Shown here: positions 1 to 12,500 of the stretch, piece after piece
How the letters are laid out: each line of letters begins with the position of its first letter
Numbering within the stretch: the stretch's first letter is position 1
Assembly (NCBI GenBank): GCA_036346355.1
Contig: CM070576.1
Location: 12,941,558-13,005,557 of the forward strand
Source: Rhipidocladum racemiflorum
Lineage: Eukaryota > Streptophyta > Magnoliopsida > Poales > Poaceae
DNA length: 64,000 bases
Reading direction: 5' to 3'
The notes under the pieces: model-generated
The model's input: the letters and a program-made list of their open reading frames with translations, nothing else
What the model was told of the DNA's origin: nothing
Databases searched by the model: none
Position numbers and translations under genes: made by a program

Positions 1-387
1 GAGCACAGCCAAAAGACACCATCACCGTGGACTCCCGAGTTGCCATCGCTTCAAGCCTCACCGTCGCTGTTCCATACTGCTGGAGAAGAAGGTGAGTGTC
101 ATGTAAGGTTAAATGAAGAGACATGTGTTGCTAGGTAATTTAAAAAGGTTGGATATGACAGTAAAGGGTACTGATATTTTGATAAAAATGGAAATAAAAC
201 TATGGTTTAACATGGGTGAAGTATGGCAATAGCCAGTTATGCGAGGTTTGAACTTGCACGTAGTGTAGGAGGAGTCTTCCGCCCGAGTCAATTAAGGACC
301 GAACATAGTGTTCGTTAAACCCAAGAAATTCAGTACAACCACAGGGGGTTGGTATAGGATGATCTTAACTTATTAAGTTACTTAGAT

Positions 388-768
388 GGCAACATATTCA
401 ATGCAATTAAAGTTTTCGTGCAACCACCGTGCAACCCAACTAAAAAAAAGTTTTAAAAAATTCTGAAAAAAATCATGGATGTACATCTCAACTTACCCCA
501 TCTACGTATAAAATTTCATGATCAAATACGTACTACACTAGAAGTTACAAAAAAGAAAAATTTTGTGATGTCTACTGTAGCAAGATTCCAAACAAAAATT
601 TGTCTTTTTTGTAACTTCTAGCATAGTACGTATTTGATCATGAAATTTTATACGTAGATGGGGTAAGTTGAGATGTACATCCATGATTTTTTTCAGAATT
701 TTTTGAAACTTTTTAGTAGTGTTGCACGGTGGTTGCACGAAAACTTTAATTGCACTCGATATTTTGCC
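388..768. mobile_element. Hairpin MITE, MULE-type, 9-bp TSD
   Basis: The two halves are inverted copies of about 180 bp each, separated by a short loop near 580-600. The arms begin GGCAACATATTC on the left and GGCAAAATATCG on the right (reverse complement) and then pair almost perfectly through the polypurine/polypyrimidine stretch. The element is bounded by the direct repeat TACTTAGAT at 379-387 and 769-777. A 9-bp TSD with long terminal inverted repeats is the classical signature of Mutator-like (MULE) MITEs. It has no coding capacity and would be mobilised in trans. Confidence 0.85.
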
Positions 769-1068
769 TACTTAGATCTAGCTTTACACATTGGAAGGCT
801 GGAATAGCACAGGCATTCTAAGATAGATTGCTTGTAGGGGTTTCTACATGCCAATGCAACGGTGTACGCCTTGCTATGGCTATGGCACAAGAATGAATTA
901 TCGAAAAAAAATTTGTGAATGGTTTTATTGCCACCATAGAGAGGGTTTGTCGTCACCGGGCTTGTGCAAAGTTAGGTCTAGGTAATGTAACAGTTATGTA
1001 TGATCTCTCTGTGACACACTAATGGAAGTGTGTTAAATATCGATTGTAAAAAGAGATGATCATTCCTT

Positions 1069-1130
1069 GTGGGTAAAGCTGTACATGTCTGCAGAGTGTA
1101 AAACTTTTCGAAAAGACGTTCCCGCGGTCA
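1069..1130 (+). repeat. Conserved LTR module with 12-bp palindrome (variant copy)
   Basis: The block reads GTGGGTAAAG, then CTGCAG, then the perfect 12-bp palindrome CTTTTCGAAAAG at 1104-1115. The same order occurs at 31484-31540, 37092-37150 and (inverted) 39770-39830, where the palindrome is CTATTCGAATAG. The two changed bases sit at mirror positions, so the dyad symmetry is preserved. Confidence 0.7.
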
Positions 1131-1998
1131 TGGAAGTTTTGGTGCGCCAGCACTAGTTAGATGTTTTGTTATTTTCATAAAACGAATTGAAACTTGAAAA
1201 ATTGGTATGTGAAAGTTTATCCCACAGATGATTCAATACTTTGCCATGTGTTGGCAAGATTGTTTTCAGCTGTTGTGCCATATGTTGGCCAAGGCTTGGT
1301 TTCAGATGTCATGCCATGTGCTGGCATTGGGCGATTCGTGCTCACATTCATAGAGGAACTGTGAGTTATATGTTTATGCTTACACAATTTATATCTGTCA
1401 AATTGCTTTTGCTAAACTATCTCTTTCAATCTATTATTCAGTATTTACAATGCAGTTTGGTTTTATGCAAAATAGTCGCATTAGCCTTTCCTTTTGATAC
1501 AGCCTTCATTTATTATAGGGTTTCAAAAGTCTTGCGGAGTACTATACATACTCAACATTGTTATTTTTAGGTGAAGGAACAGAAACCCCGATGATACTTT
1601 CTATATCGTAGATTTTGGGGAAAATACTGACGAGTTTTCGTAGGGTTTATACCTTGTCAGTTGCCTATGGGATATTCGGGCAAGGCATACTACTAAGTAT
1701 TTGTATATTCTGCTGCACTCTATTCGACCTTTTGGCCTTATTGTATGAAACTTAATCCTATCAATATATTTGAGAATTCTGTGTATAGATGTGATTTCAA
1801 TTTGTAAATGTGCGTACCAGCCACTGATCATGGGACTAATACTATATGCACATGAAACCCATAGTTGGTATTTAATACCAAAAATGTGGGGCACAGCACA
1901 CCTCGACGAATCCTAACATAAAAAATTCACTCCCAATGTTGTCCATCTACACCGTTCGGCACTAACATGGCCCCACAGACTATCTACAATACCATCAC

Positions 1999-2461
1999 CA
2001 GGGTTTACAAAACCGACGAAAACCGATCAAAAACCACGGTTTTCGACCATATCAAGTCGGTTTGAAACCCTAAACCGGTCAGTAAACCGATCTAATTCAA
2101 AAAAAATTTGAAAAAAATTATGGATGTAAACCGGTGAAAACCGAGCGGTTTTCGATAAAAATCAACGAAAACCGCTCCAAATCGATTACCCAAAAGGTTC
2201 AACTTGCCGACGAATTTTTGGAAAAACAGACTGGTTTTTGTTTTTGTTAATCTATTTTGAATTTTTTTTCAAACGCTCGGTTTCAAAACTCTTTGGTTTT
2301 TTACGATTTTCGCAAAAAACCGGTATCGTCGGACCTCGATTTTTAATTCGAAAACGATTAAGCTGATGATCACCGTAATGAACATCATCCCAAGATTTTA
2401 TACCTGCAAACCATATATAGATTCGTCGGAACCGTAAAAAATGGTGGTACTTCACGATCAC
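1999..2461. mobile_element. Putative hAT-like transposon remnant
   Basis: The segment opens with CAGGGTTTACAAAACCG, which resembles hAT terminal repeats beginning CAGGG, and is filled with short AACCG/CGGTTT words in both orientations, as in hAT subterminal regions. No matching right terminus or 8-bp duplication could be fixed, so the right limit is approximate. The short open frame on the minus strand here has no recognisable product. Confidence 0.4.
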
Positions 2462-3575
2462 CGCACGCTCCCCGTCTCGACATGCTCCCTGAACTTCACG
2501 CGACCCGTTCCCCGTGATCCATGATACGATCAGATCTCAAAAACGACACACCGGGGCGAAAGAGAACAGGAGAGGACGGCGGAGGGCAGTCGCGGATGCG
2601 CCCTGGAGGTGCTTTGGTGCTGCACAGCGTGCTCCCCAGCTGCGCAACGCGGCCTGGCGTGGTGCGACGCGGCGCGGCGGCCCGGTGCAGTGCATCGTGG
2701 TTGCGGTGGCGGTGGCTCACCTCTTGCCCACGGCCTGGCGGTGTCTAAGATGACGGTGACGGCGCAGGAGGACGGCGATTTGGGGCGGCTAGGGCTAAGG
2801 GGGCCCGGCCCCTCCCTCTCGGGCTTAAGAAGGGCGCAGCGCGAGTCTAGCTCGGCACACATGCCTGGCCCAGCCCACATTCCCCCCCTTTTTCGTTAGT
2901 TCATTCTTCTTAATTACATCTAGGCTCCTGGAAGAAAGAAAACATGAAGTAAGGCCCACTAATCCCTCTGTAGGTTTAAAGATCTGGCAACATTTTTTAA
3001 TGGACTTTTACTTCGTTCTTTTAATCTTCTCACTAGAACTTGGGTTTTTCCTTGCTGTGGAAAAATGTTCAAGTGAGCTGTTGGATCTGAATAGAACGGC
3101 TGTAGTTGATCAGTATGACAAGTGTGATTGCCAGACAGACAGAATTTAGTGAGGAATATCATCAATTTTATTAGCACGCACATGAGCAGCAAGACAGGTC
3201 AAGACTTTCAGCACAAAACCTGCCGCTGAGAAGAATTAACTTAGAACTTTATACTAAAATTTCTACTGGTCAACTCAAACGAGTAATACAATGTCGACCA
3301 ATCAAGAAAAGATTGGCACTCTCTCAAACATTACTGTATATATATACGTAACGCAAACCTCTATCGATGTTGGAAACAAAACTATCAACTTATTACTGCC
3401 TTTCTCTAGTGAGCTTCTAGCCAAAAAGCCACAAAGGTACAACAATACTGTGGCATACTCGAACATTGTCAATTTATTTCTTAACAGATTCCACCATACA
3501 TACACTCAAGTGATCATGTCAACCTATCAAATAACTGTAATTTATTTCTAATAATTTGCATCATCACGGAGGGAG
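2462..3575. other. Region downstream of ABCC gene A; no gene recognised
   Basis: About 2480-2870 is a GC-rich island giving overlapping open frames on both strands. This is expected from base composition, and none shows a domain. About 2880-3575 is AT-rich and lies just beyond the stop codon of ABCC gene A, so it should hold its 3' untranslated region and polyadenylation signals. I could not pin a specific site. Confidence 0.5.
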
Positions 3576-6500
3576 TTAGAGGTCGGACGAGCGATTGGCG
3601 TACTCCTGGACCATCGCCCCGAAGAGGGACGGTTGTTCGATCAACCTCGACGGCGCATCAAATTCCTTTACCAGACCTGAACAGAAATAGATTTTAGAAA
3701 TGGCATTCTGGAACAAGAAATGACAAGACTTAAAGAACCAACTGGAAAACAGGATTTCACTTCTCTGAACCAGACCTAGCATTCTAGCAATAGATATACA
3801 AATTCTCACCTTAATCTAATAGGAAAAGGCAAGTATCAACAATGAAGAGAACTTAAAACCAAAATGTGTGCTTTCAATCAACAAGAAAAAAGACTGAAGA
3901 GACCAACCTGCGTCCAGCACCAAAACTCTGTTACAGTCCATGACTGTTGGTATTCTGTGTGCAATGCTAATTATTGTACATGACGAAAATTCTTGTCGGG
4001 TGATCTTCTGAATCATGGCGTCAGTTTGAGAATCAACTGAAGCAGTTGCCTCATCCATAAATAAGATTTGAGTCTGCTTCAATATGACACGACCAAGACA
4101 AAGAAGCTGTCTTTGGCCTACGCTCCAGTTCTCCCCACTATCAGCCACTGCAAAGAACCAAAGTAATGAGTGTATATACTAGCATTCCAACAGAAGAAAA
4201 GAAAAGAAAATGCTATGACATTAGTTATGCTATACACTTCTTTTTTTATGCAGATATCATTGAGATAATGTTCACGACAAGATCAGAAAAAAACATTAGT
4301 TGGCAAATAATTGCTAATATGCAAATATTTTTATTTGGTCAGCATAGATTTATTTTGTACAATGGCCAATCAATTTAAGCTCTTTTGCAAATTGATAGTT
4401 GTGTATTTAGGTCGTAGCATTTGGGTTCAGCTATTAGGCTGTGGATTTATTTTATACTTTTCTATGTTCATTAGCACCTACCATAGTAAAGTATCTCCAA
4501 ACAGAATAATTTGTTTAGACATGGAAAAGCATTAAGTTTTTCTTGTATATGGTGCCTGTCATTTGATGAGGATTGATCACCGTAAGGTACAATTTGTGAT
4601 ATCTACAGCCTACAGGTCTGTCAGTTATGGAAGTGAGTAACCATACGAATTTCTAAAAAAAATGCATTTTTTAAATAATTTTACAAAAAATAATACCCCG
4701 AAGAAAGAAATTACAAAATATACCTGTCACTATTTCAATTGGCGATAGAAACCTCAACCTTGTCGACCAAATGAATCCGCGACAAAATAATCTATTGGCT
4801 AATTCAACTCATGACAAAACAGACATTTGCTGCCAATTGAATTGGTGACAGGAGCTCTATCGCCATTTCATTTGGTGACAGATCTTCTACATTTGGCGAC
4901 AGATCTTCTATTGTCAATTGAAATGGCAACAAAAGTATATTTTTGTAGAAGAAAAAATTCAGGGTATTCTTTTTGTAAAATTATTTAAAAAATGTATTAT
5001 TTAAAAAAATCGTAACCATACTATTTAATCCATTTAATGTTTTGAAAAAGTATGGTAGTTCGGATTTGTAAATGATCTTAATCAGCAACTAGCCAACACT
5101 TCTTCAGACAGAACTTCTGGAATAATATTTAAGTAATTAAGCCTGAGTGACAGATGCAACTTAAGCCAACAAAAATGCAATGGAAGCATATAAATAGCAT
5201 ACCTAGAGCATCAAGTTTTTCAGGTTTTGAAGCTACTACATCTTTCAGCTGGCAACGCTCCAGAGCCTGCAAAGATGTGAATTAATTCCCACGGCTAATT
5301 AGCACAGCGCATCCTGAAGGAAGGAGGCTGAAAGAAACAAGTTTCTCACACCATACCTGCCATATTTCAGCATCTGAATAGTGCCCAACTGGATCAATGT
5401 TGTTTCGAATTGTTCCTTCGAAGAGAACTGGTTCCTGAGGAATTATGCCAAATCGGGACCTAAGATCATGCAGACCCAATGTGCATATGTCTATTCCATC
5501 AATGATCATGTTCCCCTCTGCAGGCTCTACAAGCCTGAACAATGCTTGGATCAAAGTTGACTTGCCACTGCCTGTCCTTCCTACAACTCCTATCTTCTCA
5601 CCACCACTAATGCTTACAGTAATGCCTTTCAGAATTATAGGTGTATTTGGTCGATACCTAACCTGAAAGGATAACAAATATGTGCTCAATTGTTGTAGAC
5701 AATCCCTAATTACAAAGAGAATGTTTGAATGCATTCTCCACTTTATTGAGTGCAAGATAGACCTGTAGTTACATCAAATTTATGTGGAACAGAAGTCACT
5801 GTGTAAAAAAATGGAAAAATTGGTTCCATGCCATTAAAAGATCCCAACTTTAGATATAGACCACTGAAATAGATGTGTACACTTTAATACCCCTAAAAGA
5901 CCTCTCCGTTTGTTTTTTACCACTCCGTCCAATTTTGGTCGTGCTGCCGTTACTCGAGACCATTTTGCCCTCGTCTCCCTCTCTAACATCGCTCCCGAGC
6001 TCGATTCCTCTCTGCCCAAGCCCAATCCCTTGTGCCGCCCTCTCCTTTACCCAAGCGCAAGTTCCTTCGGACCGTAGCAGCCTATGCAGAAGGCGAACTC
6101 AAGTGCGAGTGCATGGATGCCAGCTCAGCAGTGCAGAGCAGTGCAACGAGCCGCGGGAGCTCACTGTGCAGATCCAGGCGGATCAACGAGCTTCGCCTCC
6201 ACGGCGGCGAACAAGCCGTTTAGGAGCAACGTGCACTATAGCTGCATCTCAAGCTCCTTAAGTAGCACCGCAGTGATTCACATCCCCTCCAGTGTTCTCA
6301 TCTATCCCGATTACATCCTTCCTGTCGTGCTGCCACTACGACGCTCGTGGCCATGGCAGCGCAGTTGGACAGTGTAGTAGAAGTGCCTAAATTGTGCACG
6401 GGTAATTCAAATTCGTTATTGTATGCTGCAATTGGGAAGAAATTGCAACAATTTCATATGTCAATTGGTCTGTGAAATTCATTTTTTTTTTGGCTGTTCG

Positions 6501-9500
6501 TCTTCGTGTGGGCTTCATTTATGGTGCTTTCCTTCTGCTGAAAAAAAATTCTTTTTCAGTGCTTTGATTCTACCGAGATAAATGAATGATAAGTGCTGAT
6601 CTTCCGCTAAACAAAATGAATGAGAAATGATATGCTTGTCCTGAACAAATTGAATGCACCGTGGAGGGGAAGGTGACCGGAGATGATGAGATCTCGTCCA
6701 GGGAGATGCGTCTATCTAGTTTGGGAGGTGCAGGAGCATTTGTAGTATTTGGGTAAATTAAGAAAAAGAAAAATCACAAAAGGCTAACAAGTATTGACGG
6801 AATGGCAAAACAACTAAAAGGAGACATCTTTCGATGGTATTAAAGTGTACTAGTTTCTTTCAATGGTATAAAACTAAAGTTGGGATCTTTGGATGCCATA
6901 GAACCAATTTTCCCATAAATAATTAGTACAAGATAATGCATATCTAAGTACTTTACTCTTCTAACCTTTAGACCATTGATGTCGATATCTCCTTTAGTAG
7001 GCCAATTCGGAGAAGGAAGACGGTCATCTATTTTCCACACTGCCTCAGAAGGAAGAGTGCTGAACTGATTTACCCTCTCCACAGCAACCATATCATTTTC
7101 TAACATGCAGCTAATGGATATTGCAAAATACACCAGAGAATTGAGGGAAAGGCCATACGAAAGAGACATGCCCACAAATTCTGCAACAACATAGCAAACA
7201 TCAGTTCCTCCGGTCTATGAAAAGCTCATGATCATAAATCTACAAAGACAACTTTACTAGCTATACCATTTAAAAAAAGAGATTAGCATCGGTCGATCAA
7301 TTATGCAAAGATTAACTGAGACAGAACAGCCATATTTATATCTTCAACCTATTTACTAACATCCAAAAAAACTAAAAAAATATCACTAATCTGTACCATT
7401 TTTAAATTCAAAATGCAGTACAGTATTCTTAGATTATGGGTTTTTGATTAATTGAATCTGTTAGGGACAAGCTGCTCAACTTGATGGAGCAGAAATTGGT
7501 ACCTTTATACTGAGATGATATGGCTGCTTTTCTATGCTTTTCTATACTGAGAAGATCAAATCTATTATATATTTAATTGGTACCTTTCTTGATAAAATTG
7601 CTAGGCAGGCTGATCATGAGAAAAGCAGTTATTGACAGTACGAGTGTTCCAATCAGCTCCAGTCGGAATCCAAGCCATTCATTTGCTGCATAGTTGTGGA
7701 AGTACATGCGCAAACTTGAATTGATTCTGTCTAAATTTTCCTCAAAAAATTCCTTCTCCTTCTTGAAACATCTTATGGTTGTAGCACCTAGAACAGTCTC
7801 CGAAAAGTGATCAATAACCGGTGCCTTTGTTACTCCTTCAAGTCGAGTTAGCTCCCGGGAAGTTGCAAGATAGCGATTCTGCAGAAATCAGGCAAAAATT
7901 GCAAGTTAGTATTCTGTTTCTCTGAGCAGAACTAGCTAAGGTGTCTGAGATGAACTTTGCTGTAGGAGCATACCCTGTACCAAATGTTCAGTAGTAGAAG
8001 TGGCATTACAGCTATAACTGATGGCCAGGCGACCTGACAAGTTACAATTATGGTGCTTAATACTGAAATGTACATTGAAATTGTCAGACCAACAAAAAAG
8101 GCCAGCATGATATCAATGGTTGTTTGGTCAGATGATGCCTGAAAAAGACAAGGGGCATTGTATCAGTTGAAGATAAAAGAATTGTAGTAACACTCTTTAC
8201 AGACCACACAAAAGAAAAACTGAAAATTACTCTTTCCTTTAATAGTTGTAGTAAAAGAAGTGCACTGTCTACATGGGCAAACTACTTTAGAGAGTGCTAA
8301 CAGGAGAGTAGCATTCTTTACACCCATTTAAGTTAATAGAAGGAGGGGGAATGGAAAAAATAAGGTTTTCTGAAGAATATATAATCAATTCAGAAGCTAT
8401 ATGTCATAAAGTTGGGGGCAAATGGGCAAGTTAATGTTATCACCAAATAAACCATAAGCAGATATTTACCCGACTAAGAATCCTTCCTGAAGGAGTGGTG
8501 TCAAAAAATGACATTGGGGCATGCAAAATGCTGTCAAACATCTTCTTGAAAAAGATCTGAGCTGTTTGAAGTCCCAAGATTGTCTCAAGAAGAGTCTTGA
8601 TTACTTGAAGGACTATTGAAACAGCAGCTATGGCAACATACACTCCAATAAACAAGGATGGATTAAATGGAATGTTGCCTGATGTTTCATATGACAGCCA
8701 ATAATCACTAGCCATATCAGAACCTTGCCATACCAATGAGAAAGCAAGCATGACCACAATCCCCCACCAACCCCAAGCCTCTGTCATGTATAGCTTGTAC
8801 ACACTCCAACTTACTTGACCACTCTCTTTCCTCTTCTTGTATAATCTTAGAAGTAGCTGCTTCTATATCTAGCGCAACAACTACCTTCTCACCCTTTCCA
8901 ATGGATCTAGAGCGAAGAGAAGGGATTCTGATTACTGCAGCAGGCTGAGAATGTTCAGTTTTCTCTACTTGTCGACTTTGTTCCACCAGTTCCATTGAAC
9001 TATCATGAGCAGCAACAAGAGCTGCAAAATCTGAGCCTGCCTCTAGTAACTCATCATACTTTCCTGAGTGCACAATCATACCATCTCTCATGACCTGCAT
9101 ATTTCCACATGGCAAGAAATATTTATTAAAGATTAAGTCAAGTACACAGCAGCAAGTTCTAGCATTGAGCGTTGTGCTCTTTTGCAAAAAGACATGATCA
9201 AGAAGTAACTAACTTATATAGTTACATATAAATCTCTTCAAAGGAATAACTGATAACGTGACTACATGACAAGCATGCAAACAACACAAAGGAAAGTGAT
9301 AATTCTTTCAGTGATCAATTATATATTTAGACCTACAGTTACAAGTATATGAAAAGAACATGATTATGCTATAGTTCAAATTGTAACATCTAACTTACAA
9401 ATATGTAACATCTAACTTACGAATATGTTGTCCACATTATGCAAGAAATCCACTTGGTGAGTTACAAGTAATATGGTCTTTCCCTTGAGCATGCCCCTTA

Positions 9501-12500
9501 GACATTCCTGCAGAAGAAAGCTCATTGTTGTGATACCACACAAAATATGGTGGCATAATAATAAATATGAAGATATATCTGCTGAAAAACGTATGATTAC
9601 TTGGACTAACTACCGTATCTTGAGGGTTTCTCCCTTTGGTCGTTTTTTCCCTGTCTTTCCTGAGCTAAAACTTATTCACTGATGACAATATGCACTAGCT
9701 GCTATCCCTTGGATGTAATCATTTGTACAACATTTCAACATAGGTTAGTTTGTCCTATCAGGCTATCACGAATTACAATATATGTTCATCCATTTACGAC
9801 TCTATCAAGTGCAGTTAGGGATGAAAACGGATCGGATACGGACGGATAATGGCTCTACCATATTTGTTTTCATATTTTTTCTCGGATTCGGATACGAATA
9901 CGGATAGTCCGGATACGAATACGAATACGGATAATGTCGAATACAGATACGGATCGAATACGAATCGAATCGGATACGGTTACGAATATTTATCGGAACA
10001 TGATAATCCCTTAGATTGTACATAAAAAATCAATGAAAACACATAACTAGTTGATTTGATTAAAACATTATTGAAAATTGAATAAATATAAGCATTTTCA
10101 TTCACTTAGACAATAGTTAGATACTATGTTGCAAACAAAATTATGTAAGACTTAGTTCATCACGTACATATGATTAATCCATCATACATGTAGATCAAAA
10201 CACAAAATAAAGGTGATCCTTGCTCAGAGATACAAATGGAAACAAATATAGAATACACAAAAAGTTTGATAATACTTAATTACCATATCTCTAGAAAACA
10301 TATATAACACTTACATTTAATGACCCCAAGATTTGTATTATTTGTTAAATTATGTTTAAAATAATAAATTATGTATTTTATGAGTTTTTATGCATTTTAG
10401 CTACTTATTTAAAATATTTTTCTATTAAAGACAACATTTTTTAAATTTTTAGAAAATTTAAAATACAATAAATTTTAAAAATAATTTTTGTAAAAATTAT
10501 AGACTATGTTAGGAATTTTATCAAAAAATTTCATAATTTTTGGAGCTAGTTTGCTAATTTTAATAATTGAAACTTGATTTATGGATTAATTAAATTAGAA
10601 AACAAGTTAAAAATTAGTAACCTTTTTGGGCCAAAAGAGTAGCTTGGCCCAGCCCACTATCCGGATATCCGATCCATCACTATCCGGATTATCCGAATCC
10701 GTATCCGTATCCGTATCCGACGGATAGTGAGCTACCGAATCCGTATCCGTATCCGACAAAAAATATCCGTATCCGTATCCGTATCCGATCCGATACTATC
10801 CGACAAATATCCGATCCGACAGAATCCGTATCCGAAAATTATCCGGATCGGTCGGAAACTATCCGATCCATTTTCATCCCTAAGTGCAGTAAGGCAGGGC
10901 TTGCGTGCACGCAGAGAAATTGAAAACTCAAACTCACTCACATGGATCAAATGACATGACTGTAAATCTTATTGAAGCAGCAAACTATAAAATCTGCTTG
11001 ACATAGTACAGTGAACATAAGTAGATGATTAGCAAGATACTTCTCAGATAACAACAAACTATTCGACTCGTTAATCAGTTCTGCAATGGATCAGAACAAG
11101 ACAAATAATAACAATCATTATGACTAATTTGGAGTATATTCTAGGACTCTCACAACAAGCAGGCTGGAAGTACTGCAGGGATCAAGAAACAACAGAACAT
11201 CTAACAACGCTTAAAAATATTGACATTTGAGAATTGATTAAAATATGTTTTATCATTTTGAAATGACTACAGGTTAAAAAGTACAAAAAGACTAAAAATA
11301 AAGATTTTACCTTGAAGATTTTCGAACCAGTATGTGCATCAACAGCACTAAAGACATCATCAAGGAGATATATATCGCAATTTTGATAAACTGCTCTGGC
11401 AAGCTGAATGCGCTGTTTCTGCCCACCACTGAGATTGATCCCTCGCTCTCCTATTTCAGTCTGGTCACCAAATTCCATCATTTCCAAATCCTTTTCCAGG
11501 CAGCAAGACCGTGTAACTTCTTTATATCTATCAGCATCCATTGGCTGTCCAAATAAGATATTCTCTTTAATGGTCCCATTTTGGATCCAAGCCGTCTGTG
11601 CAACATATGCAGTGCTCCCACATACACTAACCTGTCAAAAATGCAAAAGAATTAAGCAAACAAAGATGAGGGTACAAACTACAGGACAGCATATACGTGA
11701 TGAAATTTATCTACACAAATTATACTGCTACATAGACTTTCTGATGCTTGTTCTGTGAATCCTCACTAGCTGCCGAAGAAAGTTTATCATAATTTTATTC
11801 TTCGCTGGAGAATATTGATACGGCCAACGGAGCTTAGAGATGAGTCCGTAACTCTGTATACCATGGCTCTATATCGCCAGCTACCATCATGAAGAATCAT
11901 GTTTTACTACTCTAAATGTGCCAGAAAAGGAACACAGAATGTCTAACTATCATCCACATAAGAAAAACTACTCAAATCGTATCTATAGCACTGTGGCCAA
12001 TTTGGAAGACGACTGTAAGAGCATGTCAGTACTAGAAAGCAATGTGTATTTCTCCACACAATCTCAAAAGAACACAAAAGTTCACACTCCCTCCAAATTG
12101 TAGGCTGACAATGGAATCAACGGCTGGGCATTTGATCAAACATAAATCAGACACAAAATAGCATAAACTAGGTCAATCCGATAGAGGCATTTCGTCAAAC
12201 ACGTCGTGGGCATAGTTGGCATGTCAAACAAGGAAGCGTACTTAGATTGTTGGATTTGCATCTAACTTGCATCCCCTGCTGGTCCTCCTTGGAAATATAT
12301 AATCTGGAAATCACTTATCTCTGAAAGTTCTCCATTTGACAACGATGCCAACTTATCACTTGATGTACGTCGTATAAGCGGCCAAGCAGGTAAATTGCGC
12401 TTCTAGTGGTTCCAGAATCCCCGATCCAAACAAGTGGCAAATGATAAGAGTTAGGAACAAGAACTTGAAGAGACATCTCTAGGAGTGCGAATTGCTAATT

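Larger units (their letters stand above)
1..1998 (+). repeat. Degenerate LTR-like repeat sequence
   Basis: No gene is recognisable here. Short blocks resemble the large Gypsy-type LTRs found later in the window: a 'caattaaggaccga' block near 290, an 'aagtgtgttaa' block near 1027 and the GTGGGTAAAG/CTGCAG/palindrome module at 1069-1130. The order of these blocks matches the LTRs at 27939-37918, so this is probably the remnant of a related LTR on the plus strand. It is interrupted by the hairpin element at 388-768. The TG and CA ends are not clear, and the sequence is cut by the left edge of the window. The short open frames here have no recognisable protein signature. Confidence 0.4.

Noticed and set aside
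1241..1570. 109-codon plus-strand frame
   Set aside because: Cys/Leu-rich with no recognisable domain, in degenerate repeat sequence.
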